Origin: Methylobacterium cerastii | Lineage (GTDB): Bacteria; Pseudomonadota; Alphaproteobacteria; Rhizobiales; Beijerinckiaceae | Length of the DNA: 64,000 nucleotides | NCBI RefSeq assembly: GCF_022179125.1 | Contig: NZ_BPQG01000032.1 | Coordinates: 62,001-126,000, forward strand | Reading direction: 5' to 3' | Shown: one piece after another, positions 57,779 to 64,000 of the stretch | Layout: every line of letters starts with the position of its first letter | Numbering within the stretch: position 1 is the first letter of the stretch | Notes under the pieces: model-generated | Database searches by the model: none | Told to the model about the DNA's origin: nothing | The model's input: the letters and a program-made list of their open reading frames with translations, nothing else | Position numbers and translations under genes: made by a program

Positions 57779-59356
57779 TTGCTTCAATCACGTGAGGGCC
57801 TGCGGACGTTGTCCGGGCGCCGGGTCGTCGTCGTCGGTGCGGGGCCCGGCGGTCTCGCCACGGCCCTGTTGCTGGCGCGCGCCGGCCTTCAGGTCACGCT
57901 GATCGAGAAGGACGGGCAGGTCGGAGGCCGGACCAAGACGGTGTCGGCGCCCGGTGGCTACAAGTTCGACATCGGCCCGACCTTCTTCCTCTATCCCCAG
58001 ATTCTCGCCGACATCTTCGATAGTTGCGGGGAGCGGCTTGAGGATCACGTCAAGCTCGAGCGGCTCGATCCTCAGTACCATCTCGTCTTCGAGGCGGGCG
58101 GCGAGATCCGCGCCACCGGCGACATGGACCGGCTGGAGGCCGAGGTCGCGCGCATCGCCCCGGAAGACGCCAAGAACGTCAAGCAGTTCTTCGCCGACAA
58201 CCGCGTCAAGCTGAAGTTCTTCAAGCCGGTGCTGGAGCAGGCGTTCCACACCCTGCGCAGCATGGCGAGCCCCGGGATGCTGCGGGCGCTGCCCCACCTG
58301 CATCCCGGCCGCAGCGTCGACCGCGACCTGCAGCGCTACTTCAAGGACCCGCGGGTCCGCCTCGCCTTCGCGTTCCAGACCAAATACCTCGGCATGTCGC
58401 CGTTTAGGTGTCCGAGCCTGTTCACGATCCTCTCGTTCCTCGAATACGAGCACGGCGTCTACCACCCGGTCGGCGGGTGCGGTGCGATCTCGGAGGCGAT
58501 GGCGGGCCTGTGCCGCCGCATGGGCGTCGATATCCGCCTCGGCACCTCGGTTGAGCGCGTCACCTTCGACGGCAAGCGCGCCGACGGCGTGATCGTGGAC
58601 GGCGAGCGGATCGCGGCGGACGCCGTGGTGATCAACGGCGACTTCGCACGGGTGATCCAGGACCTCGTCCCGGAGGAGCACCGCCCGCGCTGGCGCGACC
58701 GGAAGATCGAGAAGGCGCGCCTGTCGTGCTCGACCTTCATGATGTACCTCGGCATCGAGGGGAAAGTGCCCGACAGCCTCGGGCACCACACCATCCTCCT
58801 GGCGGAGGATTACGCGCGCAACATCCGCGAGATCACCGACGGCATCCTGCCGATGCAACCCTCGGTCTACGTGCAGCATGCCGGCTACACCGACGGCGGC
58901 ATGGCGCCCCCCGGCCACACCGCCCTCTACGTCCTCGTGCCGGTGCCGAACCTGAAGGCCGGGATCGACTGGCCCGCCACCCGCGCGACCTACCGCGCCC
59001 TGGTTCTGGAGCGCCTGAAGCTCCTCGGCCTCGACGACGTCGAGAGCCGCATTCGCTTCGAGCGCATCGTCGACCCGGTCGAATGGCAAGACAACTTCTC
59101 GGTGTACGAGGGGGCCACGTTCAACCTTGCGCACGACTTGATGCAGATGTTGTACTTCCGCCCGCACAACCGCTTCGGGCCGGGCTTGTACCTCGTCGGC
59201 GGCGGCACGCATCCGGGCTCGGGCCTGCCGGTGATCTATGAGGGCGCGCGCATCTCCGCGCGCCTGCTGATCGAGGAACTGGCCGGCGCCCGCGTCGCCG
59301 AGACCTCCGGCGTGCCCGAGACCGCCGCGCTGGCCACCGGCGGCGAGACCTCGTGA
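57779..59356 (+). CDS. CrtI/CrtN-type carotenoid desaturase/oxidase-like flavoprotein
   Basis: A 525-residue FAD protein: dinucleotide motif VVVVGAGPGGLATALLLARAG, then GQVGGRTKTVSAPGGYKFD, GPTFFLYPQILADIFDS, and the C-terminal FAD segment NRFGPGLYLVGGGTHPGSGL. It belongs to the phytoene/squalene desaturase family. TTG at 57779 with GGAG 9 nt upstream is the likely start; another TTG at 57689 overlaps the methyltransferase gene. No ATG start exists near the N-terminus. With the second desaturase at 62112 it suggests C30-type carotenoid steps. Confidence 0.85.
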   Translation: MLQSREGLRTLSGRRVVVVGAGPGGLATALLLARAGLQVTLIEKDGQVGGRTKTVSAPGGYKFDIGPTFFLYPQILADIFDSCGERLEDHVKLERLDPQYHLVFEAGGEIRATGDMDRLEAEVARIAPEDAKNVKQFFADNRVKLKFFKPVLEQAFHTLRSMASPGMLRALPHLHPGRSVDRDLQRYFKDPRVRLAFAFQTKYLGMSPFRCPSLFTILSFLEYEHGVYHPVGGCGAISEAMAGLCRRMGVDIRLGTSVERVTFDGKRADGVIVDGERIAADAVVINGDFARVIQDLVPEEHRPRWRDRKIEKARLSCSTFMMYLGIEGKVPDSLGHHTILLAEDYARNIREITDGILPMQPSVYVQHAGYTDGGMAPPGHTALYVLVPVPNLKAGIDWPATRATYRALVLERLKLLGLDDVESRIRFERIVDPVEWQDNFSVYEGATFNLAHDLMQMLYFRPHNRFGPGLYLVGGGTHPGSGLPVIYEGARISARLLIEELAGARVAETSGVPETAALATGGETS

Positions 59357-59835
59357 GGTTGAGCGGGCGCCGCACCCTCCGCACGTCGCTCTCGATTCCC
59401 CCATCCGCCTGGGTGCTCGCCCGGATGGCGACGGTCCTCGTCGCGGCCCTCGCCGCCTTGCCGGCGACCGCGGCCACCGTGGAGGTCTTGGTGGAGGGGG
59501 CCGACCCGGGCGCCTCGGTCTCCGTCGCCCTGTGCCAGGGCGGGCTGTCGGAGGAGGCGTGCAGCGCCGGGCAGGAGACGACCGCGCGCGGCGGCGCGGT
59601 CACCGTGGTGTTCCGCGACGTGACGGCCGGCCGCTACGCGGTCGCCGCGTTCGAGGACGTGAACGGCAACCGCCGGCTCGACCGGACCGGCCTCGGCCTG
59701 CCCATGGAACCCTACGGCTTCTCCGGCGGCGCCGGGCTCAAGGCCCGCCCGACCTTCGCCGAGGCCGCCTTCGACCTGCGCGAGCCCGGGTCCGCCCTGC
59801 GGGTCCGCCTCGCCCGCGCCCTGCCCCGACGCTGA
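59353..59835 (+). CDS. DUF2141 secreted protein in carotenoid-type operon
   Basis: A 160-residue protein: signal-like segment (ATVLVAALAALPATAATVEV), then a beta-sandwich DUF2141 core (GASVSVALCQGGLSEEACSA, VTAGRYAVAAFEDVNGNRRL, GLPMEPYGFSGGAG). It starts with GTG at 59353 overlapping the desaturase stop by 4 nt. DUF2141 genes often sit beside carotenoid genes in alphaproteobacteria, but the function is unknown; binding a pigment or lipid in the periplasm is plausible. Confidence 0.85.
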   Translation: MRLSGRRTLRTSLSIPPSAWVLARMATVLVAALAALPATAATVEVLVEGADPGASVSVALCQGGLSEEACSAGQETTARGGAVTVVFRDVTAGRYAVAAFEDVNGNRRLDRTGLGLPMEPYGFSGGAGLKARPTFAEAAFDLREPGSALRVRLARALPRR

Positions 59836-59843
59836 GGCGCGCC

Positions 59844-60809
59844 GTGACGGAGCCTCTCGTCCGCGTCGCGGGCGCCGCCCTCGCCTATCGCGACCGCCGC
59901 GTGCTCGACGCCGTCGATCTCGTCCTCGACGCGGGCGAGATCCTGGCGCTGCTCGGGCCGAACGGCGCCGGCAAGACCTCGCTGATGCGCCTGATCGCCG
60001 GGCGCCTCGCGCCGCAGGCCGGGACGGTCCGGGTCGGCGGGCACGATCCGTTCCGGGTCCGCTCCGCGCGGCGCGGAATCGGCTGGGTGCCGCAGGAGAT
60101 CGCGCTCTATCCCCGCCTCACCGTCGCCGAGAACCTCGGCGTGTTCGCCCAGCTCGCCGGCCTCGGCCGGCGCGAGCGGACGGGGGCCGTGGCCGAGGCC
60201 ATGGCGCTCACCGACGTCGCCGAGGCGGCGGGACGCCCGGTCGGGCTGCTGTCCGGCGGCTACCAGCGCCGGGTGAACATCGCCGCGAGCCTGATGTGCA
60301 AGCCGGGCCTGGTGCTCCTCGACGAGCCGACGCAAGGGGTGGACCTGACGGCGCGGGCCGCGATCCACGCCGTGCTCGGCCGCCTGCGCCAGGAGGGCAC
60401 CGCGATCCTGATCGCCACCCACGACTTCGCCGAGGCCGAGCGCCTGGCCGACCGCGCCGCCTTCATGGCCGCCGGCCGCATCGTTCGCGAAGGCACGCTC
60501 GCCGACATGCTGGCCGAGCTTCGCCAAGGCGTCCCCGAGCGCGAGGTCGCCCTGACCCTCCCCGCCGGGCCGGCGGCCGACCAGGCCCTGCGGCATGCCG
60601 GGTTCGCGCCCTCGCACAGCCCGCTGGTCTGGCGCGCCGCCCCCGGCGTCGGCCGTGTCCTCGACGGCGCGGACCTGCTCGACGCGCTGCGCGCGCAGGC
60701 GGTGCCGGCCTGCGAGGTCCGCGTGCGGGCGCCCGGCCTCGAGGCGCTCTATCTCGACGCGCTGGCCGGCGACCCCGCGGCCCTGCGCGCGGCCGGGGCC
60801 GCCCGATGA
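59844..60809 (+). CDS. ABC transporter ATPase in carotenoid-type operon
   Basis: A 321-residue ATPase of the drug/lipid exporter (ABC-2) class: Walker A GPNGAGKTS, Q-loop WVPQEIALYPRLTV, signature LLSGGYQRRVNIAASLM, Walker B LVLLDEPTQGVDLT and switch His in IATHDFAEAE. The C-terminal extension (about 80 residues) fits ABC-2 ATPases. The start is GTG 59844, 8 bp after the DUF2141 stop. Its stop overlaps the permease start by 4 nt (ATGA). It powers the permease that follows. Confidence 0.9.
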   Translation: MTEPLVRVAGAALAYRDRRVLDAVDLVLDAGEILALLGPNGAGKTSLMRLIAGRLAPQAGTVRVGGHDPFRVRSARRGIGWVPQEIALYPRLTVAENLGVFAQLAGLGRRERTGAVAEAMALTDVAEAAGRPVGLLSGGYQRRVNIAASLMCKPGLVLLDEPTQGVDLTARAAIHAVLGRLRQEGTAILIATHDFAEAERLADRAAFMAAGRIVREGTLADMLAELRQGVPEREVALTLPAGPAADQALRHAGFAPSHSPLVWRAAPGVGRVLDGADLLDALRAQAVPACEVRVRAPGLEALYLDALAGDPAALRAAGAAR

Positions 60810-62005
60810 TCGGCGCCGCCTTCCGCGTGATGTGGATCAGCCTGATCCGCGACCGCGCCGCACTGACGATGGCCTTCGTGCTGCCGACCGTGATCTTCGT
60901 GATCTTCGCCGCGATCTTCTCGGGCGCGATCGGCGACCGCATCCGCATCCATCTCGGGCTGGCCGACCTCGCCGGCACCGCCACCACCGAGCGCCTGATG
61001 AAGGCGCTGGAGGCCGACCCGTCGCTCCGCGTCACCCGACTGCCCGAGCGGGACTTGCCGGGCGTCGTCGCGGCGGTGCGCCGCGGCCAGGTCGACGTGG
61101 CGCTGGCGATCCGCGGCGACCTGTCCGCGCCGGCCGCCGGAGCGGCGGCGGAGCAGCCGGTGGTGCTGGTCGAGAGCCCGGCCAAGGCGCTCGCGACCCC
61201 GATCGCGCTGGGCCAGCTCCAGCGCGTGCTGAACGAGGCGCTGCCCGACGTGGTCTTGTCGCGGGTCGTCGCCGACGTCGAGCGCAGCGGCAAGATCGGC
61301 GCCGACGAGCGCGCCTTCCTCGACCAGGCCTTCGCCGAGCAGCGCGCCAAGAAGGAGCCGTTCAGCTTCGCCTCCCTGGTGGAGCGGCGCAGCACCGCGG
61401 CCGGCGCCGCCAACGAGCGGGTGCGCTACTATGCCGGCGCGATCACCGCGGTGTTCCTGCTGTTCGCCGCGATGCAGGGGGCGATGTCGCTCACCGAGGA
61501 GCGCGCCACCGGCCTCGCCGACCGGCTGATGGCCGGACCCGGCGGGCTCGCGGTGATCGTGCTGGGCAAGTTCGCCTTCCTCACCCTCCAGGGCGTCGCC
61601 CAGGCCGGGCTGATCTTCGCGGCCGCGGCCCTGTTCTACGGCGTCGAGATCGGCCCGCACTGGCCGGCCTTCCTCGTCACCTGCGTCCTGGTCTCGGCGA
61701 TGGCGGCCGGGCTGGCGCTCGCCGCCTGCGCCGCCGCCGCGACCCGCCAGCAGGCCCACCTCGCCTCGACCTTCGGCGTGCTGCTGCTCTCGGCGGTGGG
61801 CGGCAGCATGGTGCCGCGCTTCCTGATGCCGCCCTGGCTACAGCAGGCGGGCTGGTTCACCCCGAACGCCTGGGCGATCGAGGCCTACCAGGGTGCGTTG
61901 GGCGACGGCGCCGGCGCGGCGCTGGCGGCCTGGGGCGTGCTGTTCGCGATCGGCTTCGCGGGGCTTGGCGCCGCGCTCCTTCTCGTTTCGCGGCGGACGG
62001 CATGA
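60806..62005 (+). CDS. ABC-2 type permease in carotenoid-type operon
   Basis: A 399-residue ABC-2 permease: one N-terminal helix (ALTMAFVLPTVIFVIFAAIF), a large extracytoplasmic domain of about 180 residues, then five more helices (AGAITAVFLLFAAMQGAMSL ... FAIGFAGLGAALLLV) with the ABC-2 motif SLTEERATGLADRLMAGP. It resembles YhhJ/YbhR-type exporters. ATG 60806 overlaps the ATPase stop by 4 nt. Location between two desaturases suggests it exports or positions a carotenoid or lipid. Confidence 0.9.
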   Translation: MIGAAFRVMWISLIRDRAALTMAFVLPTVIFVIFAAIFSGAIGDRIRIHLGLADLAGTATTERLMKALEADPSLRVTRLPERDLPGVVAAVRRGQVDVALAIRGDLSAPAAGAAAEQPVVLVESPAKALATPIALGQLQRVLNEALPDVVLSRVVADVERSGKIGADERAFLDQAFAEQRAKKEPFSFASLVERRSTAAGAANERVRYYAGAITAVFLLFAAMQGAMSLTEERATGLADRLMAGPGGLAVIVLGKFAFLTLQGVAQAGLIFAAAALFYGVEIGPHWPAFLVTCVLVSAMAAGLALAACAAAATRQQAHLASTFGVLLLSAVGGSMVPRFLMPPWLQQAGWFTPNAWAIEAYQGALGDGAGAALAAWGVLFAIGFAGLGAALLLVSRRTA

Positions 62006-62111
62006 CGGACCGTCCGGCGCGACCCGGTGGCGCGTTGACCGCCGGTCCGTTCTGCCTAGCTTCCATCAAGCGGACGCCGTCGTCGCGGGCGTGCCGGGAG
62101 TATCGATCGTC

Positions 62112-63638
62112 ATGAGCCAGGATTCCACGGTCGCCGTCGTCGGCAGCGGGCTCGGCGGCCTCGCAGCCGCCTGCGTGAGCGCGGCGCGCGGACACCGGGT
62201 CACGGTCTACGACAAGAACGAATGGCTCGGCGGCAAGGCGGCGGTGCTGCACGAGGGCGGCTTCCGGTTCGACATGGGGCCGACGATCCTCACCGTGCCC
62301 CGCGTGCTGGAGCGCATCTTCGCCGAGGCCGGCCGCAACCTGCACGACTATCTCGACCTGCGCCGCCTCGACCCGCAATGGCGCTGCTTCTTCGACGACG
62401 GCACCCGCATCGACCTGATGCAGGACGTCGCCCGCATGGCCGCCGACATGGATCGCTTCGCCCCCGGCAGCGGTGCGGGCGAGGGCTACCGGAAGTTCCT
62501 CGACGTCTCCGAGAACCTGCACGGCATCTCGGAGAAGTTCTTCTTCTGGAAGCCGGTCGAGGACCTGTTCGACACCATCAACATCCGCGCCAACCTCAAC
62601 CCCGGCACGCTGCGCGACGTGCTCGCGCTGCGCATGCATGCCTCGGTGGCGAGCACGATCCGCGGCAAGGTCAAGGACGCCCGCTTGGCTCAGATGCTCG
62701 ACCACTTCGTGCAGTATGTCGGCTCCTCGCCCTACGGCGCGCCGGCGGTCCTCTGCGCCATCGCCCACATGCAGACGGCGGAAGGGGTCTGGTACCCGAT
62801 GGGCGGCACCCGCGCCGTCGCCGAGGCGCTGGCCAAGCTCGCCACCGAACTCGGCGCGACGCTGAAGCCGGGCGAGGAGGTCCTGGGCCTCGACGTGTCG
62901 GCCGGCGCCGTGAAGGGCGTGCGGACCAAGTCCGGTTCCACCGCCTACGATGCGGTGATCTCCAACATGGATTCGGTGCGGACCTACACGGAGCTGGTCG
63001 GCGGCGACGCCGGCAAGGCTTACGCCAAGAAGAACCCCGAGCCGGCCTGCTCCGGCGTCGTGCTGTATCTCGGTCTGAACAAGCGCTACGAGCACCTGAA
63101 CCACCACGACTTCGTCTTCTCCAAGGACCCGGAGGAGGAGTTCGACTGGATCTACCGCAAGGGCGAGCCGGCCCCGGACCCGACCGCCTACCTGGCGGCG
63201 CCCTCCTCCACCGACCCGTCGGTGGCACCCGACGGCGGCGAGGCGCTCTACGTGCTGGTGCACACGCCGTACCTGCGCCCCCACCACGACTGGAAGACGA
63301 TGTTCCCGGCCTACCGGCAGGTGATCCTGGACAAGCTCAAGCGCACCGCCGGCATGCCCGACCTCGAGGAGCGCATTGTCGTCGAGCGCCATCTCACGCC
63401 GCAGGACATCCACGAGCGCTACCACGTGCTCAACGGCGCGATCTACGGGCTGGCCTCCCACGGCAAGGTCATGGGCGCGTTCAAGCCCGGCAACCGCTCG
63501 CGGCAGGTGCGCAACCTCTACCTCGCCGGCGGCGCAGCCCACCCCGGCCCTGGCATGCCGATGGTGATGATGTCGGGCTGGATCGCCGCCGACGCGCACG
63601 ATTCCGACGCCCGCGGGCAGCTCAGCGAATCCGCGTGA
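62112..63638 (+). CDS. Phytoene/squalene desaturase family flavoprotein (CrtN/CrtI-like)
   Basis: A 508-residue FAD-dependent desaturase: VAVVGSGLGGLAAACVSAAR, NEWLGGKAAVLHEGGFRFD, MGPTILTVPRVLERIFAEAG, YPMGGTRAVAEALAKLA, and the C-terminal NLYLAGGAAHPGPGMPMVMM. It resembles bacterial CrtN/CrtI enzymes that desaturate squalene-derived C30 or phytoene-derived C40 chains. Which substrate cannot be read from sequence; C30 is inferred from the likely genus. It begins at ATG 62112, 106 bp after the permease, and is followed by an acyltransferase. Confidence 0.9.
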   Translation: MSQDSTVAVVGSGLGGLAAACVSAARGHRVTVYDKNEWLGGKAAVLHEGGFRFDMGPTILTVPRVLERIFAEAGRNLHDYLDLRRLDPQWRCFFDDGTRIDLMQDVARMAADMDRFAPGSGAGEGYRKFLDVSENLHGISEKFFFWKPVEDLFDTINIRANLNPGTLRDVLALRMHASVASTIRGKVKDARLAQMLDHFVQYVGSSPYGAPAVLCAIAHMQTAEGVWYPMGGTRAVAEALAKLATELGATLKPGEEVLGLDVSAGAVKGVRTKSGSTAYDAVISNMDSVRTYTELVGGDAGKAYAKKNPEPACSGVVLYLGLNKRYEHLNHHDFVFSKDPEEEFDWIYRKGEPAPDPTAYLAAPSSTDPSVAPDGGEALYVLVHTPYLRPHHDWKTMFPAYRQVILDKLKRTAGMPDLEERIVVERHLTPQDIHERYHVLNGAIYGLASHGKVMGAFKPGNRSRQVRNLYLAGGAAHPGPGMPMVMMSGWIAADAHDSDARGQLSESA

Positions 63639-63680
63639 CCGGCGGGACGGCACTCGGCGCACCGGTCGGGGCCTGAGCGC

Positions 63681-64000
63681 ATGGCCGACGCGCCCGATCG
63701 CAGCCGCCGGTTCCGGGCGCCGCCGCCGGCCTCGCCGGTGGTGTGGCGGTTCATGGTCGCCTACTTCGACCGCTTCCTCCGGCGGCGGATGAACGCCCTG
63801 CGCCTCGCGCGCTGGGGCCTGCCGCCGGACCTCGGCCCGGGGCCGGTGGTGGTCTACTGCAACCACCCGGCCTGGTGGGACGCGGCGGTGATCATCCTGC
63901 TCGCCGGGCGGCTCTTCCCCGAGCGGTCGAGCTATGCGCCCTTCGACGCGCGGATGCTGGAACGCTACGGCGTCTTCCGCCGCATGGGCGCCTTCGGCGT
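63681..64000 (+). CDS. PlsC-like acyltransferase, 3' end cut by window
   Basis: The first 106 residues of an acyltransferase: basic N-terminus (MADAPDRSRRFRAPPPAS), then PVVVYCNHPAWWDAAVIILL with the NHxxxxD catalytic motif of the PlsC/LPLAT family. The frame runs off the right edge. Acyltransferases of this kind acylate glycosylated carotenoids or lysophospholipids; its place 42 bp after the desaturase supports a carotenoid ester role. Confidence 0.85.
   Translation, partial: MADAPDRSRRFRAPPPASPVVWRFMVAYFDRFLRRRMNALRLARWGLPPDLGPGPVVVYCNHPAWWDAAVIILLAGRLFPERSSYAPFDARMLERYGVFRRMGAFG

Noticed and set aside
1-64000. tRNA, rRNA, CRISPR arrays, prophage, transposases or integron features.
   Set aside because: No cloverleaf or rRNA sequence, no regularly spaced direct repeats, and no integrase, transposase or phage structural motif was seen in reading both strands; weak or partial copies could be missed by eye.

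Overview
The window is 64 kb of very GC-rich chromosomal DNA. The sequence suggests an alphaproteobacterium of the order Hyphomicrobiales, most likely Methylobacterium or Methylorubrum. This is inferred from the PhyR/NepR general stress pair, two CrtI/CrtN-type carotenoid desaturases beside a PlsC-like acyltransferase, DUF2865 and DUF1499 proteins, a 1,616-residue NAD-glutamate dehydrogenase, and short intergenic palindromes. No rRNA, tRNA, CRISPR array, prophage or insertion sequence was recognised. The gene content looks like ordinary core and accessory chromosome.

0-3 kb: an L,D-transpeptidase lipoprotein (cut by the window edge), a VOC protein, a cyclic-nucleotide-binding protein and a Sco1/SenC copper chaperone. 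3-6.3 kb: a compact general stress response (GSR) hub. phyR and nepR are divergent, and each has its own GGAAC-N16-CGTT (sigma EcfG type) promoter, placed back to back. The same promoter motif precedes a KGG stress protein, a secreted small protein, a DUF1328 membrane protein, a 55-residue protein, and a roughly 90-nt gene-free transcript that ends in a strong intrinsic terminator. That last unit is a candidate stress-induced small RNA and is the most interesting item in the window.

6.5-22.8 kb: a DUF2865 protein, an MBL-fold hydrolase, a DUF1499 protein, a MarR regulator, an AsmA-family protein, succinyl-CoA:3-ketoacid CoA-transferase (scoAB), a polyamine-type ABC importer (PotH, PotI, PotA) with a Crp/Fnr regulator but no binding protein, a divergent LpxC paralogue, an ABC-F ATPase and a family 2 glycosyltransferase. 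22.9-39.5 kb: two MFS transporters, an alpha/beta hydrolase, a sulfotransferase-like protein, a HbpS/GlcG protein followed by a peptide/heme-type ABC importer without an ATPase, an otsB-glk pair, a DUF427 protein, a serine hydrolase, DUF2147, a bestrophin, a GNAT acetyltransferase and a Cys-rich small protein.

39.8-57.7 kb: NAD-glutamate dehydrogenase, a 33-residue mini-protein, an MFS exporter, a Gly/Tyr-rich secreted protein, a dGTPase-like HD protein divergent from erpA, a large secreted protein of unknown function, a nitrate/sulfonate-type ABC importer, pterin carbinolamine dehydratase, a metallophosphoesterase overlapping a CDF-like transporter, a MaoC hydratase and a TrmH-family RNA methyltransferase. 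57.8-64 kb: a tightly packed plus-strand carotenoid-type operon (desaturase, DUF2141 protein, ABC ATPase, ABC-2 permease, second desaturase, acyltransferase). Many of its junctions overlap by 4 nt, which suggests that synthesis, modification and membrane delivery of a carotenoid or other lipid are coupled.

Caveat: with GC this high, long open frames occur on the wrong strand or frame of nearly every gene. Calls rest on recognisable motifs, ribosome binding sites and gene packing, not on frame length.
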